Assembly: GCA_005883655.1 (NCBI GenBank)
Contig: VBDA01000172.1
Span: 1-5,398, forward strand
Source: Betaproteobacteria bacterium
Lineage (GTDB): Bacteria; Pseudomonadota; Gammaproteobacteria; Burkholderiales; Casimicrobiaceae
Length of the DNA: 5,398 nt
Direction of reading: 5' to 3'
The notes under the pieces were generated by a model. That model was given only the letters and a program-made list of their open reading frames with translations. It was not told the origin of the DNA and did no database searches. Of the stretch, positions 1 to 5,398 are shown piece after piece. Within the stretch, counting starts at the first letter, position 1; every line of letters begins with the position of its first letter. A program made the translations under genes and the position numbers.

Positions 1-1
1 C

Positions 2-1657
2 ACCAAGAACGACCAGTATTCGAAGCAGAAGCTGCAAGCCGACCTGGAGACGCTGCGCAGCTACTACACCAACCGCGGCTATCTCGAGTTCGCCGTCGAC
101 TCGACGCAGGTGTCCATCACTCCGGACAAGGAGGACATCTACATTACCGTCAACATCTCCGAAGGTCCGAGGTACACCTTCTCGGACGTACGTCTGGCCG
201 GCGAGCTGCTCCTGCCGGAAGCGGAATTGCTGCGGCTGATCACGGTCAAGCCCGGAGAGGTCTATTCGCGGGAAAAGCTGACCCAGTCGGCGAAGGCGAT
301 TTCGGACCGCCTGGGCAGCGACGGCTACGCGTTCGCCAACGTCAACGCGGTGCCGGAAGTCGATCGCCCCAACAGGCAAGCCGCGTTCACGTTCTACATC
401 GATCCGGGCCGGCGGGTATATATCCGGCGCATCAACATCAGCGGCAACGCGCGAACGCGCGACGAGGTGATCCGGCGCGAGTTGCGCCAGCTCGAAGGCG
501 CGTGGTACGACGCGACGCGAATCGACCGTTCGAAGGTGCGCATCGTCAGGCTCAACTATTTCGAGGACGTCAACATCGAAACGCCGGCCGTGCCCGGCAG
601 CCCCGACCAGGTCGATCTCGACGTGACAGTGACCGAGAAGTCGACCGGCAATCTGCTCGCGGGTGTCGGCTACTCCAGCGCCGACGGCGTCGTTCTTTCC
701 GCATCGGTCTCGCAGAACAACGTCTTCGGCACCGGCAACTCGGTGTCGGCGTCGATCAATACCAGCAGAGTCAATCGCACCATCGCAGTGACCTACATCG
801 AGCCCTACTGGACCGCGGATGGCATCTCACGCGCAATCGAGGTCTACGACAAGAACGTCGACCCGTCGTCGCTTCCGATCGCCCAATACTCGTCGACGAC
901 TTACGGCGCCGCGATCAATTTCGGTGTGCCGGTCACCGAGACCGACACCATCAACTTCGGAGGACGCTTCGAGCATACGAAACTGTCTCTGTTCTCCAAT
1001 AGCCCGCCGTTGTACGTCGACTTTGTCCGCCAATTCGGGGACGTGACGAATACCTTTATTCTCACCGCCGGATGGGCGCGCGATACCCGCGACAGCGTCC
1101 TCTTTCCGACCAGGGGCCTGCTGCAAAGCGCGTTCGGGGAGGTAGGGCTGCCGACCGGCTCTCTGGAATATTACAAGGCCAACTATCTTATTCAGTGGTT
1201 TACACCGCTGCCGCTCAGCTCGGTGCTGATGTTGCGCAGCGAGTTCGGCTACGGCGGCGGCCTGAGCAACAAAACGCTTCCCTTCTTCAAGGCGTATTAT
1301 GGAGGGGGTGTTGGGTCGGTGCGAGGCTTCGAAACTGCTTCGCTCGGTCCCCAGGACTCGCAGGGAAACACCATTGGCGGCCGGCGCAAAGTCGTTGCCA
1401 ACGCCGAGGTGTTTTTTCCGATGCCGGGCACGAAGCCAGGCGATCAATCGGTGCGGCTGTCGGTGTTTGCGGACGCGGGTCAGATCCACGATGCCGGATT
1501 TCAGCCAACGCTCGAATCGTTCCGGTTCTCCACGGGCATCGGGCTGGCCTGGAATTCGCCCGTCGGCCCGTTGAAGTTCAGTTATGGTATTCCGATCAAC
1601 AAGAAGGTCGGCGACAAGGTGCAGCATTTGCAGTTTCAGGTTGGTACCGGATTCTAG
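2..1657 (+). CDS. bamA: Outer membrane protein assembly factor BamA (5'-truncated by window edge)
   Basis: BamA is the Omp85-family core of the BAM complex, which folds and inserts beta-barrel proteins into the outer membrane. The reading frame is open from base 2, so the gene enters from outside; 551 codons are present and, by alignment from memory with E. coli BamA (810 aa), roughly 210 N-terminal residues are missing (signal peptide, POTRA1-2 and part of POTRA3). The visible part starts in POTRA3 (LRSYYTNRGYLEF, then STQVSITPDKEDIYITVN). POTRA4 begins near base 173 (YTFSDVRLAG) and POTRA5 near 416 (VYIRRINISGNARTRDEV). The barrel runs from about 662 (GVGYSSADG) to the stop. The diagnostic loop-6 VRGF motif is at 1319-1330, and the protein ends in Phe (QVGTGF), as outer-membrane barrels do. 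An internal GTG at 110 is not the start, because homology continues upstream of it. Loop 6 after VRGF is much shorter than in E. coli. Identification is certain; only the N-terminus is unseen. Confidence 0.97.
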   Translation, partial: TKNDQYSKQKLQADLETLRSYYTNRGYLEFAVDSTQVSITPDKEDIYITVNISEGPRYTFSDVRLAGELLLPEAELLRLITVKPGEVYSREKLTQSAKAISDRLGSDGYAFANVNAVPEVDRPNRQAAFTFYIDPGRRVYIRRINISGNARTRDEVIRRELRQLEGAWYDATRIDRSKVRIVRLNYFEDVNIETPAVPGSPDQVDLDVTVTEKSTGNLLAGVGYSSADGVVLSASVSQNNVFGTGNSVSASINTSRVNRTIAVTYIEPYWTADGISRAIEVYDKNVDPSSLPIAQYSSTTYGAAINFGVPVTETDTINFGGRFEHTKLSLFSNSPPLYVDFVRQFGDVTNTFILTAGWARDTRDSVLFPTRGLLQSAFGEVGLPTGSLEYYKANYLIQWFTPLPLSSVLMLRSEFGYGGGLSNKTLPFFKAYYGGGVGSVRGFETASLGPQDSQGNTIGGRRKVVANAEVFFPMPGTKPGDQSVRLSVFADAGQIHDAGFQPTLESFRFSTGIGLAWNSPVGPLKFSYGIPINKKVGDKVQHLQFQVGTGF

Positions 1658-1794
1658 CGTCGCCGTCGGGCTTCGACCATCCCAGACACTCGCGTAGGAG
1701 ACGATTCGAAGGCGCATAGGCCAGGCGACGCGATATGCTTCGACGGCGCCTGCGGCAGCCTTTCGTTTATCGAGGCCTCGTGGCAGGAGAAAAA
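1658..1794 (+). other. bamA-skp intergenic spacer
   Basis: This 137-base stretch is the only sizeable non-coding interval in the window. It holds the skp ribosome binding site at its 3' end. I see no convincing sigma70 pair: the TATGCT at 1734 has no -35-like hexamer 16-18 bases upstream. No sigmaE-like GAACTT element and no GC stem followed by a T-run were seen either. A weak imperfect inverted repeat (CAGGCG at 1722-1727, CGCCTG at 1747-1752, 19-base loop) is present but not persuasive. In E. coli skp can be transcribed from upstream promoters together with bamA, and read-through is the simplest reading here. Confidence 0.6.
1785..1790 (+). promoter_or_regulatory. Ribosome binding site that sets the skp start
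   Basis: AGGAGA lies 4 bases before the GTG at 1795. It is the best Shine-Dalgarno match in the spacer and decides in favour of the GTG over the in-frame ATG at 1735, which has only a weaker AGGCGA upstream (1723-1728). Confidence 0.75.
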
Positions 1795-1875
1795 GTGAAA
1801 CCCCTCAGACATGAATTTTTGGTTCGGTTCGGGGCGGCGCTGTTCATTGCGTCACTCGCGGCCCCCGGATTTGCG
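1795..1875 (+). other. Predicted Sec signal peptide of Skp
   Basis: This encodes a short basic n-region, an uninterrupted apolar core of about 12 residues, then a Pro-Gly turn and a Gly-Phe-Ala site (small residues at -3 and -1). Cleavage after A27 would give a mature N-terminus QGADYRIGFV, matching the start of the first beta-strand of E. coli mature Skp (ADKIAIV). Cleavage after A30 is an alternative. Confidence 0.75.
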
Positions 1876-2319
1876 CAAGGCGCCGATTACAGGATCGGGT
1901 TTGTCAATGGTGAGCGCCTGTTTCGCGAGGCCGCTCCGGCAAAGCGGGCTCAGCAGAAAATCGAAAAGGAATTCGCTGCCCGCGACGCCGAGATCCAGAA
2001 GCTCTCCAAGCAGGTACGCGACATGCAGGCGCTTCTGGAGAAAGATGGCGTCACCATGGCGGAACCCGAGCGTCGCTCCAAGGAGCGCGATCTCGCCAAC
2101 ATGAGCCGCGATTTGCAACGAATGCAAAGGGAGTTTCGCGAAGACCTCAATTTGCGCAAGAACGAAGAGCTGACCGCGGTGCAGGAGCGTGCAAACAAGG
2201 TCATTCAGCAAATCGCGATCGACGAGAAATTTGATTTGATCATCCAGGAGCCGGTCATTTATGCCAGTCCGCGCATCGATATCACCGACCGGGTGGTCAA
2301 GGCGCTCGCCGATAAGTAG
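1795..2319 (+). CDS. skp: Periplasmic chaperone Skp/OmpH
   Basis: Skp is a trimeric periplasmic holdase that captures unfolded outer-membrane proteins leaving the Sec translocon and keeps them soluble until BAM inserts them. From the GTG the product is 174 aa, close to E. coli Skp (161 aa). Residues 1-27 form a signal peptide: basic n-region (K2, R5, H6, R11), hydrophobic core (FGAALFIASLAA) and a likely cut after GFA (A27). The mature protein begins with the small beta-strand YRIGFVNGERLF. A long, highly charged, heptad-like helical hairpin follows from about residue 42 to 145, forming the tentacle arms. The conserved C-terminal body contains FDLIIQEPVIYASPRIDIT and a final helix. Starting at the upstream ATG (1735) would add 20 basic residues before the signal peptide and is disfavoured. 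The position directly downstream of bamA is the usual one. The family is certain; the start is likely but not proven. Confidence 0.93.
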   Translation: MKPLRHEFLVRFGAALFIASLAAPGFAQGADYRIGFVNGERLFREAAPAKRAQQKIEKEFAARDAEIQKLSKQVRDMQALLEKDGVTMAEPERRSKERDLANMSRDLQRMQREFREDLNLRKNEELTAVQERANKVIQQIAIDEKFDLIIQEPVIYASPRIDITDRVVKALADK

Positions 2320-2351
2320 CGCGGGCGCAGACTGCGCCGCGGCGTGAGCGC

Positions 2352-3416
2352 ATGGAACCTGATCATAGTCGACACGCCACTGGCATCACGCTGCGCGAAC
2401 TGGCCGAACGGTGCGGCGCGGAGCTGGCTGGCAACGGCGAGCTTATGATCTATCGAGTGGCCACGCTCGAAGACGCCGACCCAAAGTCGATTTCCTTTCT
2501 CTCCAACACCCGCTACCGCGCGCAGCTTGCGTCGACGCGTGCCGGCGCGGTCATTGTTGCTCAGCGCGATGCCGCCGCAACGCCGCTGCCGAAGCTGGTG
2601 ACCAGCAACCCGTATGCGGTTTACGCGCGCATCGCAGCGATTTTTCATCCGCCGGCCGCGGCGGCGCCGGGCGTCCATCCCACGGCGATCATTGCCGCAA
2701 CGGCGAAGGTCGCGGCGAGCGCAATGGTGGGTCCTAACGTCGTCATCGGTCATCGGACCTCCATCGGCGAGCGCGCCCAGATTCATGCCGGTTGCGCGGT
2801 GGGCGATGGCTGCTCGATAGCAGACGATGTGACGCTGTATCCGCGCGTGGTCCTCTATGCAAATTCGGTGCTGGGCCCGCGCACTATCGTCCACAGCGGC
2901 GCAGTAATCGGCGCCGACGGCTTCGGAATGGCCGAGCAGGACGGACGCTGGCTCAAAGTGCCTCAGGTCGGCAGGGTGGTAATCGGCGCGGACGTCGAGA
3001 TCGGCGCCAATACGACAATAGATCGCGGCGCGTTGGGCGACACGGTGGTGGAGGACGATGTCAAGCTCGACAATCAGATCCAGATCGGCCATAACTGCCG
3101 CATCGGCGCACACACCGCAATTGCGGGATGCACCGGCATCGCCGGCAGCACCACCATAGGCCGCAACTGCAAGATCGGGGGCGCGGCAATGATCATCGGC
3201 CATCTGGACATTGCCGATGGGACCACGATTTCGGCATCGACCGGCGTCTTCGAGTCGATCCGCACAGCCGGTGTCTATACTTCGGCGTTTCCCGCGCTCC
3301 CCCATCGCGAATGGCAATATGTCGCATCGGTGCTGCGCAGGCTGCGCAGCTTCGCCACCCGGGTCCGGACGCTGGAACGGTCGCTGGAAAATAAGGCGAG
3401 CGAAAAGGGGGAATGA
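2352..3416 (+). CDS. lpxD: UDP-3-O-(3-hydroxyacyl)glucosamine N-acyltransferase LpxD
   Basis: LpxD performs the third step of lipid A synthesis in the cytoplasm: it moves a 3-hydroxyacyl chain from ACP to the 2-amine of UDP-3-O-acyl-glucosamine. The product is 354 aa (E. coli 341). An N-terminal uridine-binding domain covers about residues 1-105, with F49, N52 and Y55 spaced like the known uracil-contact residues F43/N46/Y49 of Chlamydia LpxD. A left-handed beta-helix of hexapeptide repeats spans roughly 110-300, including VIGADGFG and TTIDRGALGDT. The catalytic His is H247 (QIGHN; E. coli H239), and H284 (IGHLDI) matches E. coli H276 with identical spacing of 37. A charged C-terminal helix follows. 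The ATG at 2352 is the first possible start after an in-frame stop at 2313; its ribosome site is weak, so translation may be partly coupled to skp, 32 bases upstream. The acyl-ruler position differs from E. coli (G298 for M290). Confidence 0.97.
   Translation: MEPDHSRHATGITLRELAERCGAELAGNGELMIYRVATLEDADPKSISFLSNTRYRAQLASTRAGAVIVAQRDAAATPLPKLVTSNPYAVYARIAAIFHPPAAAAPGVHPTAIIAATAKVAASAMVGPNVVIGHRTSIGERAQIHAGCAVGDGCSIADDVTLYPRVVLYANSVLGPRTIVHSGAVIGADGFGMAEQDGRWLKVPQVGRVVIGADVEIGANTTIDRGALGDTVVEDDVKLDNQIQIGHNCRIGAHTAIAGCTGIAGSTTIGRNCKIGGAAMIIGHLDIADGTTISASTGVFESIRTAGVYTSAFPALPHREWQYVASVLRRLRSFATRVRTLERSLENKASEKGE
3405..3416 (+). promoter_or_regulatory. lpxD/fabZ ATGA overlap with Shine-Dalgarno-like AAGGGGGA
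   Basis: The fabZ ATG (3413-3415) overlaps the lpxD TGA (3414-3416), the classic arrangement for translational coupling. The purine run AAGGGGGA (3405-3412) sits directly against this ATG, which is too close for optimal pairing. It is better spaced for the in-frame GTG at 3419 (6 bases). The ATG at 3428 is a third candidate and gives the family-typical MDIKEI N-terminus, but lies 15 bases away. The true start is therefore within 3413-3428. Confidence 0.6.
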
Positions 3417-3862
3417 CCGTGGCATCAATGGATATCAAGGAGATCATGGGTTATCTGGCGCATCGGCCGCCATTTCTGTTCGTCGACAAGGTCATCGAGT
3501 GCACTCCCGGCAAGCACATCAAAGCGATCAAGAACGTCACCATCAGCGAACCTTTTTTTCAGGGACATTTTCCAGGCTACCCGGTGATGCCGGGGGTCCT
3601 TATCATCGAGGCGCTGGCGCAGGTATCGGTGATTCTGGTCTATCAGACGCTGGGCCGCAGACCGGACGACAAGTCGCTCATCTTTTTCGCAGGTATCGAT
3701 AACGCGCGGTTCAAGCGCCAGGTATTTCCCGGCGACCAGCTCGTGCTCGAGGCGACCGAGCTTCGTCTGGTCCGCGGGGTTGGCAAGTTCGCCGTGCGGG
3801 CGAGCGTCGGTGACGTGCTGGTTGCCGAGGCGGAGCTGCTTGCCGCGCTGCGCGACTTCTGA
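3413..3862 (+). CDS. fabZ: 3-hydroxyacyl-[acyl-carrier-protein] dehydratase FabZ
   Basis: FabZ is a cytoplasmic hot-dog-fold dehydratase that converts (3R)-hydroxyacyl-ACP to trans-2-enoyl-ACP in fatty acid elongation. It draws on the same 3-hydroxyacyl-ACP pool that LpxA and LpxD use, so it sits at the branch between phospholipid and lipid A. The product is 149 aa (E. coli 151). The catalytic pair is H52 in FFQGHFPGYP and E66 in GVLIIEALAQ; their spacing of 14 matches His49/Glu63 of Pseudomonas FabZ. Other family signatures are HRPPFLFVDKV (residues 17-27) and FAGIDNARFKRQV. The usual LPHRYPFL element reads LAHRPPFL here, a mild variation. The start overlaps the lpxD stop; GTG 3419 or ATG 3428 are alternative starts that trim 2 or 5 residues without touching conserved sequence. 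Confidence 0.97.
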   Translation: MTVASMDIKEIMGYLAHRPPFLFVDKVIECTPGKHIKAIKNVTISEPFFQGHFPGYPVMPGVLIIEALAQVSVILVYQTLGRRPDDKSLIFFAGIDNARFKRQVFPGDQLVLEATELRLVRGVGKFAVRASVGDVLVAEAELLAALRDF

Positions 3863-3876
3863 CTTAACAGGCCCTA

Positions 3877-4653
3877 ATGCCCGGCATTCATCCCACGGCC
3901 ATTGTCGCCGCCGGCGCGAGCTTTGGCGCCGGAGTCGAGATCGGTCCCTATGCCGTGGTCGGCGCGGGCGTGAGCGTGGGGGAAGGCACGGCGATCGGGT
4001 CGCATGTTCTTATCGCCGGGCAGACCACGATCGGCCGCAACAACCGCTTGTTTCCATTCTCGTCCATCGGCGATATTCCTCAGGACAAAAAATACGATGG
4101 CGCCGTGACGCGCACGGTCATCGGCGACGAGAACGTCATCCGCGAGTTCGTTTCCATCAACGCGGGTACGGCCCAGGATCGTGGCGTCACTACCATCGGC
4201 AACGGTAACTGGCTGCTGGCGTACTCGCATATCGCGCACGACTGCGTGGTTGGCAACGGGACGACCTTTTCGAATAACGCGCAACTCGCCGGTCACGTGC
4301 GCATCGAGGACTATGCCGTGCTCGGCGGGTTCGTCGGAGTGCATCAGTTCTGCCGCGTCGGCGCTCATGCGATGGTCGCAGCCGGGTCGATCGTGCTGCA
4401 GGACGTGCCGCCTTTCGTGATGGCAGCGGGGTATCCGGCGAAGCCACGGGGTACCAACAGCGAGGGCCTGCGTCGTCGCGGGTTTTCGGCCGCCGACATC
4501 GGCGCCATCAAGCGCGCATACAAAATCCTGTATCGAAGCCAGCTCCCTTTAAGCGATGCGCTCGAGCAAATCTCTGCCGAGGCGCGACAGGTGCCGGCGG
4601 TCGGGCTGCTAGCCGCGTTTTTGGACAGTCCCGGGCGCGGGATCATTCGTTGA
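3877..4653 (+). CDS. lpxA: Acyl-ACP--UDP-N-acetylglucosamine O-acyltransferase LpxA
   Basis: LpxA catalyses the first, reversible step of lipid A synthesis, transferring a 3-hydroxyacyl chain from ACP to the 3-OH of UDP-GlcNAc; it acts as a cytoplasmic trimer. The product is 258 aa (E. coli 262), with a constant numbering offset of 4 across the checked residues. The hexapeptide-repeat beta-helix starts at the N-terminus (IHPTAIVAAGASFG) and runs to about residue 185. The C-terminal helical domain includes the NSEGLRRRGF motif. Catalytic H121 lies in HIAHD (E. coli H125), with H118, H140 and H156 matching E. coli H122, H144 and H160. D70 and K72 match D74 and K76; N194, E196, R200 and R201 match the nucleotide-contact set N198, E200, R204 and R205. 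The acyl-ruler residue, Gly173 in E. coli, is Ala169. The ATG follows fabZ by 14 bases with a modest AGG at 3869-3871. All key residues are intact. Confidence 0.98.
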   Translation: MPGIHPTAIVAAGASFGAGVEIGPYAVVGAGVSVGEGTAIGSHVLIAGQTTIGRNNRLFPFSSIGDIPQDKKYDGAVTRTVIGDENVIREFVSINAGTAQDRGVTTIGNGNWLLAYSHIAHDCVVGNGTTFSNNAQLAGHVRIEDYAVLGGFVGVHQFCRVGAHAMVAAGSIVLQDVPPFVMAAGYPAKPRGTNSEGLRRRGFSAADIGAIKRAYKILYRSQLPLSDALEQISAEARQVPAVGLLAAFLDSPGRGIIR

Positions 4654-4666
4654 GAGCGGGTCGGTA

Positions 4667-5398
4667 ATGGCGGAAGCGAACTCCGCAAGGCCGGTCACGA
4701 TCGGCATCGTCGCCGGGGAAGCGTCTGGCGATGCGCTGGGTTCGGAGCTGATCCACGCGGTGCGTAAGCGAATTCCCGGTGCGCGCTTTGCCGGCATCGG
4801 CGGCGCCCGCATGGAAAGCGCCGGCTGCGCGATCTGGTACCCGATGTCCAAACTCGCGCTGCGCGGCTACGCGGAAGTGCTGAGCCATTTGCCGGAGCTG
4901 GTACGCATCCGGCGCGACGTCTATCGCCGCTTGCGCTCGATTCAGGCGCCGCTGTTCATCGGTGTCGATGCGCCCGACTTCAACCTCGGGCTCGAAGCGC
5001 GTCTCAAAGATAACGGTGTGCGCACGATTCACTATGTCAGTCCGTCAGTATGGGCCTGGCGGCGCAAACGGATTGACACCATCGCTCGCTCGGCCGATCG
5101 ACTGCTGACGCTATTTCCATTCGAGCCGCCACTCTACGAGGGAGCGGGCATCGAGGTTACCTTCGTGGGCCATCCGCTGGCCGCGGATGCCGCCAACATA
5201 TCCACCCGGCGGGAAACGCGCGAGCTGCTGAAGCTGGAGCTCTCCCGGCCGGTCTTCGCGCTGCTGCCGGGAAGCCGCCGATCCGAGCTAGAAATGCACA
5301 CTGAGCTCCTTTTGAGGACCGCGGCGGAGATTTTCGACGCGCAGCCGGAAACAAGGTTCGTCGTACCGCTGATCAGTCGGGAAACGCGCGAGTATTTC
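4667..5398 (+). CDS. lpxB: Lipid-A-disaccharide synthase LpxB (3'-truncated by window edge)
   Basis: LpxB is a GT-B glycosyltransferase (family GT19), peripheral on the inner membrane. It condenses UDP-2,3-diacylglucosamine with lipid X to make the tetra-acylated disaccharide 1-phosphate, the fifth step of lipid A synthesis. The frame from the ATG stays open to the last base, giving 244 codons of an expected ~380, so most of the C-terminal UDP-sugar-binding half is outside. The N-terminal Rossmann domain shows VAGEASGD (E18, matching E. coli E15) and GVDAPDFN, where D101 aligns with the functionally important E. coli D98. The signature HYVSPSVWAWRRKR follows, then FVGHPLA and LLPGSRRSE, which opens the second domain. 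The element LALRGYAEVL replaces E. coli LAVMGIVEVL, a variant I associate with betaproteobacteria. The gene begins 13 bases after the lpxA stop, with only a weak purine-rich leader, so coupled translation is likely. Confidence 0.97.
   Translation, partial: MAEANSARPVTIGIVAGEASGDALGSELIHAVRKRIPGARFAGIGGARMESAGCAIWYPMSKLALRGYAEVLSHLPELVRIRRDVYRRLRSIQAPLFIGVDAPDFNLGLEARLKDNGVRTIHYVSPSVWAWRRKRIDTIARSADRLLTLFPFEPPLYEGAGIEVTFVGHPLAADAANISTRRETRELLKLELSRPVFALLPGSRRSELEMHTELLLRTAAEIFDAQPETRFVVPLISRETREYF

Noticed and set aside
110..112. GTG as the start of a short Omp85-like protein.
   Set aside because: The frame is open to base 2 and the upstream 36 codons match BamA POTRA3, so this is an internal Val codon.
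827..1717. A 296-codon minus-strand open frame opposite the BamA barrel.
   Set aside because: Low-complexity, Arg-rich composition with no motif; the opposite strand is unmistakable BamA.
1734..1739. TATGCT as a -10 box of a skp promoter.
   Set aside because: No TTGACA-like hexamer at 16-18 bases upstream, where the sequence is GGCGCAT-like.
1722..1752. Imperfect inverted repeat (CAGGCG / CGCCTG) in the bamA-skp spacer as a terminator or RNA structure.
   Set aside because: Six-base stem, 19-base loop and no following T-run; such pairs are expected by chance in GC-rich DNA.
2259..3428. A long minus-strand open frame (389 codons) opposite lpxD.
   Set aside because: It is the GC-rich shadow of lpxD. 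The predicted peptide is Arg/Ala/His-rich without recognisable domains, and the plus strand encodes a complete LpxD with all catalytic residues.
2352..4653. Hexapeptide repeats in lpxD and lpxA as DNA repeats or a recent duplication.
   Set aside because: The periodicity is at protein level (left-handed beta-helix); the two genes are ancient paralogues and the DNA is not repetitive.
1..5398. Search for an undescribed defence, mobile or biosynthetic system.
   Set aside because: Every coding stretch belongs to the conserved bamA-lpxB core cluster, with even codon style, tight spacing and no insertion or integrase, transposase or tRNA sequence.

Overview
The window is a compact, entirely plus-strand piece of a Gram-negative chromosome. 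It carries the classical outer-membrane biogenesis block bamA-skp-lpxD-fabZ-lpxA-lpxB, the gene order known from E. coli and most other Proteobacteria. The DNA is GC-rich (judged by eye, not counted). The protein sequences look betaproteobacterial: FabZ carries FAGIDNARFKRQV, LpxB carries LALRGYAEVL where E. coli has LAVMGIVEVL, and BamA has a short loop 6. This placement is inference from remembered family patterns; no database search was possible.

Layout. Bases 2-1657 hold the C-terminal 551 codons of BamA (end of POTRA3, POTRA4, POTRA5 and the whole beta-barrel); the 5' end lies outside the window. A 137-base gap follows, the only sizeable non-coding stretch. Then come skp/ompH (1795-2319, GTG start), lpxD (2352-3416), fabZ (3413-3862, ATGA overlap with lpxD), lpxA (3877-4653) and the first 244 codons of lpxB (4667 to the window end, open at 3'). 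Spacings after skp are 32, -4, 14 and 13 bases, and I saw no terminator between genes, so skp through lpxB almost certainly form one transcription unit, probably continuous with bamA.

How the genes work together. BamA inserts beta-barrel proteins into the outer membrane, and Skp carries unfolded barrel proteins across the periplasm to it. LpxA, LpxD and LpxB catalyse steps 1, 3 and 5 of lipid A synthesis, which builds the outer leaflet of the same membrane. FabZ dehydrates 3-hydroxyacyl-ACP for fatty acid elongation and so competes with LpxA and LpxD for the same substrate pool. The cluster thus ties together outer-membrane protein assembly, lipid A supply and the branch point with phospholipid synthesis.

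I found no mobile element, CRISPR array, RNA gene, broken gene or undescribed system. The most useful second-look items are acyl-chain 'ruler' positions in LpxA (Ala169) and LpxD (Gly298) that differ from E. coli and could mean a different lipid A acylation pattern.
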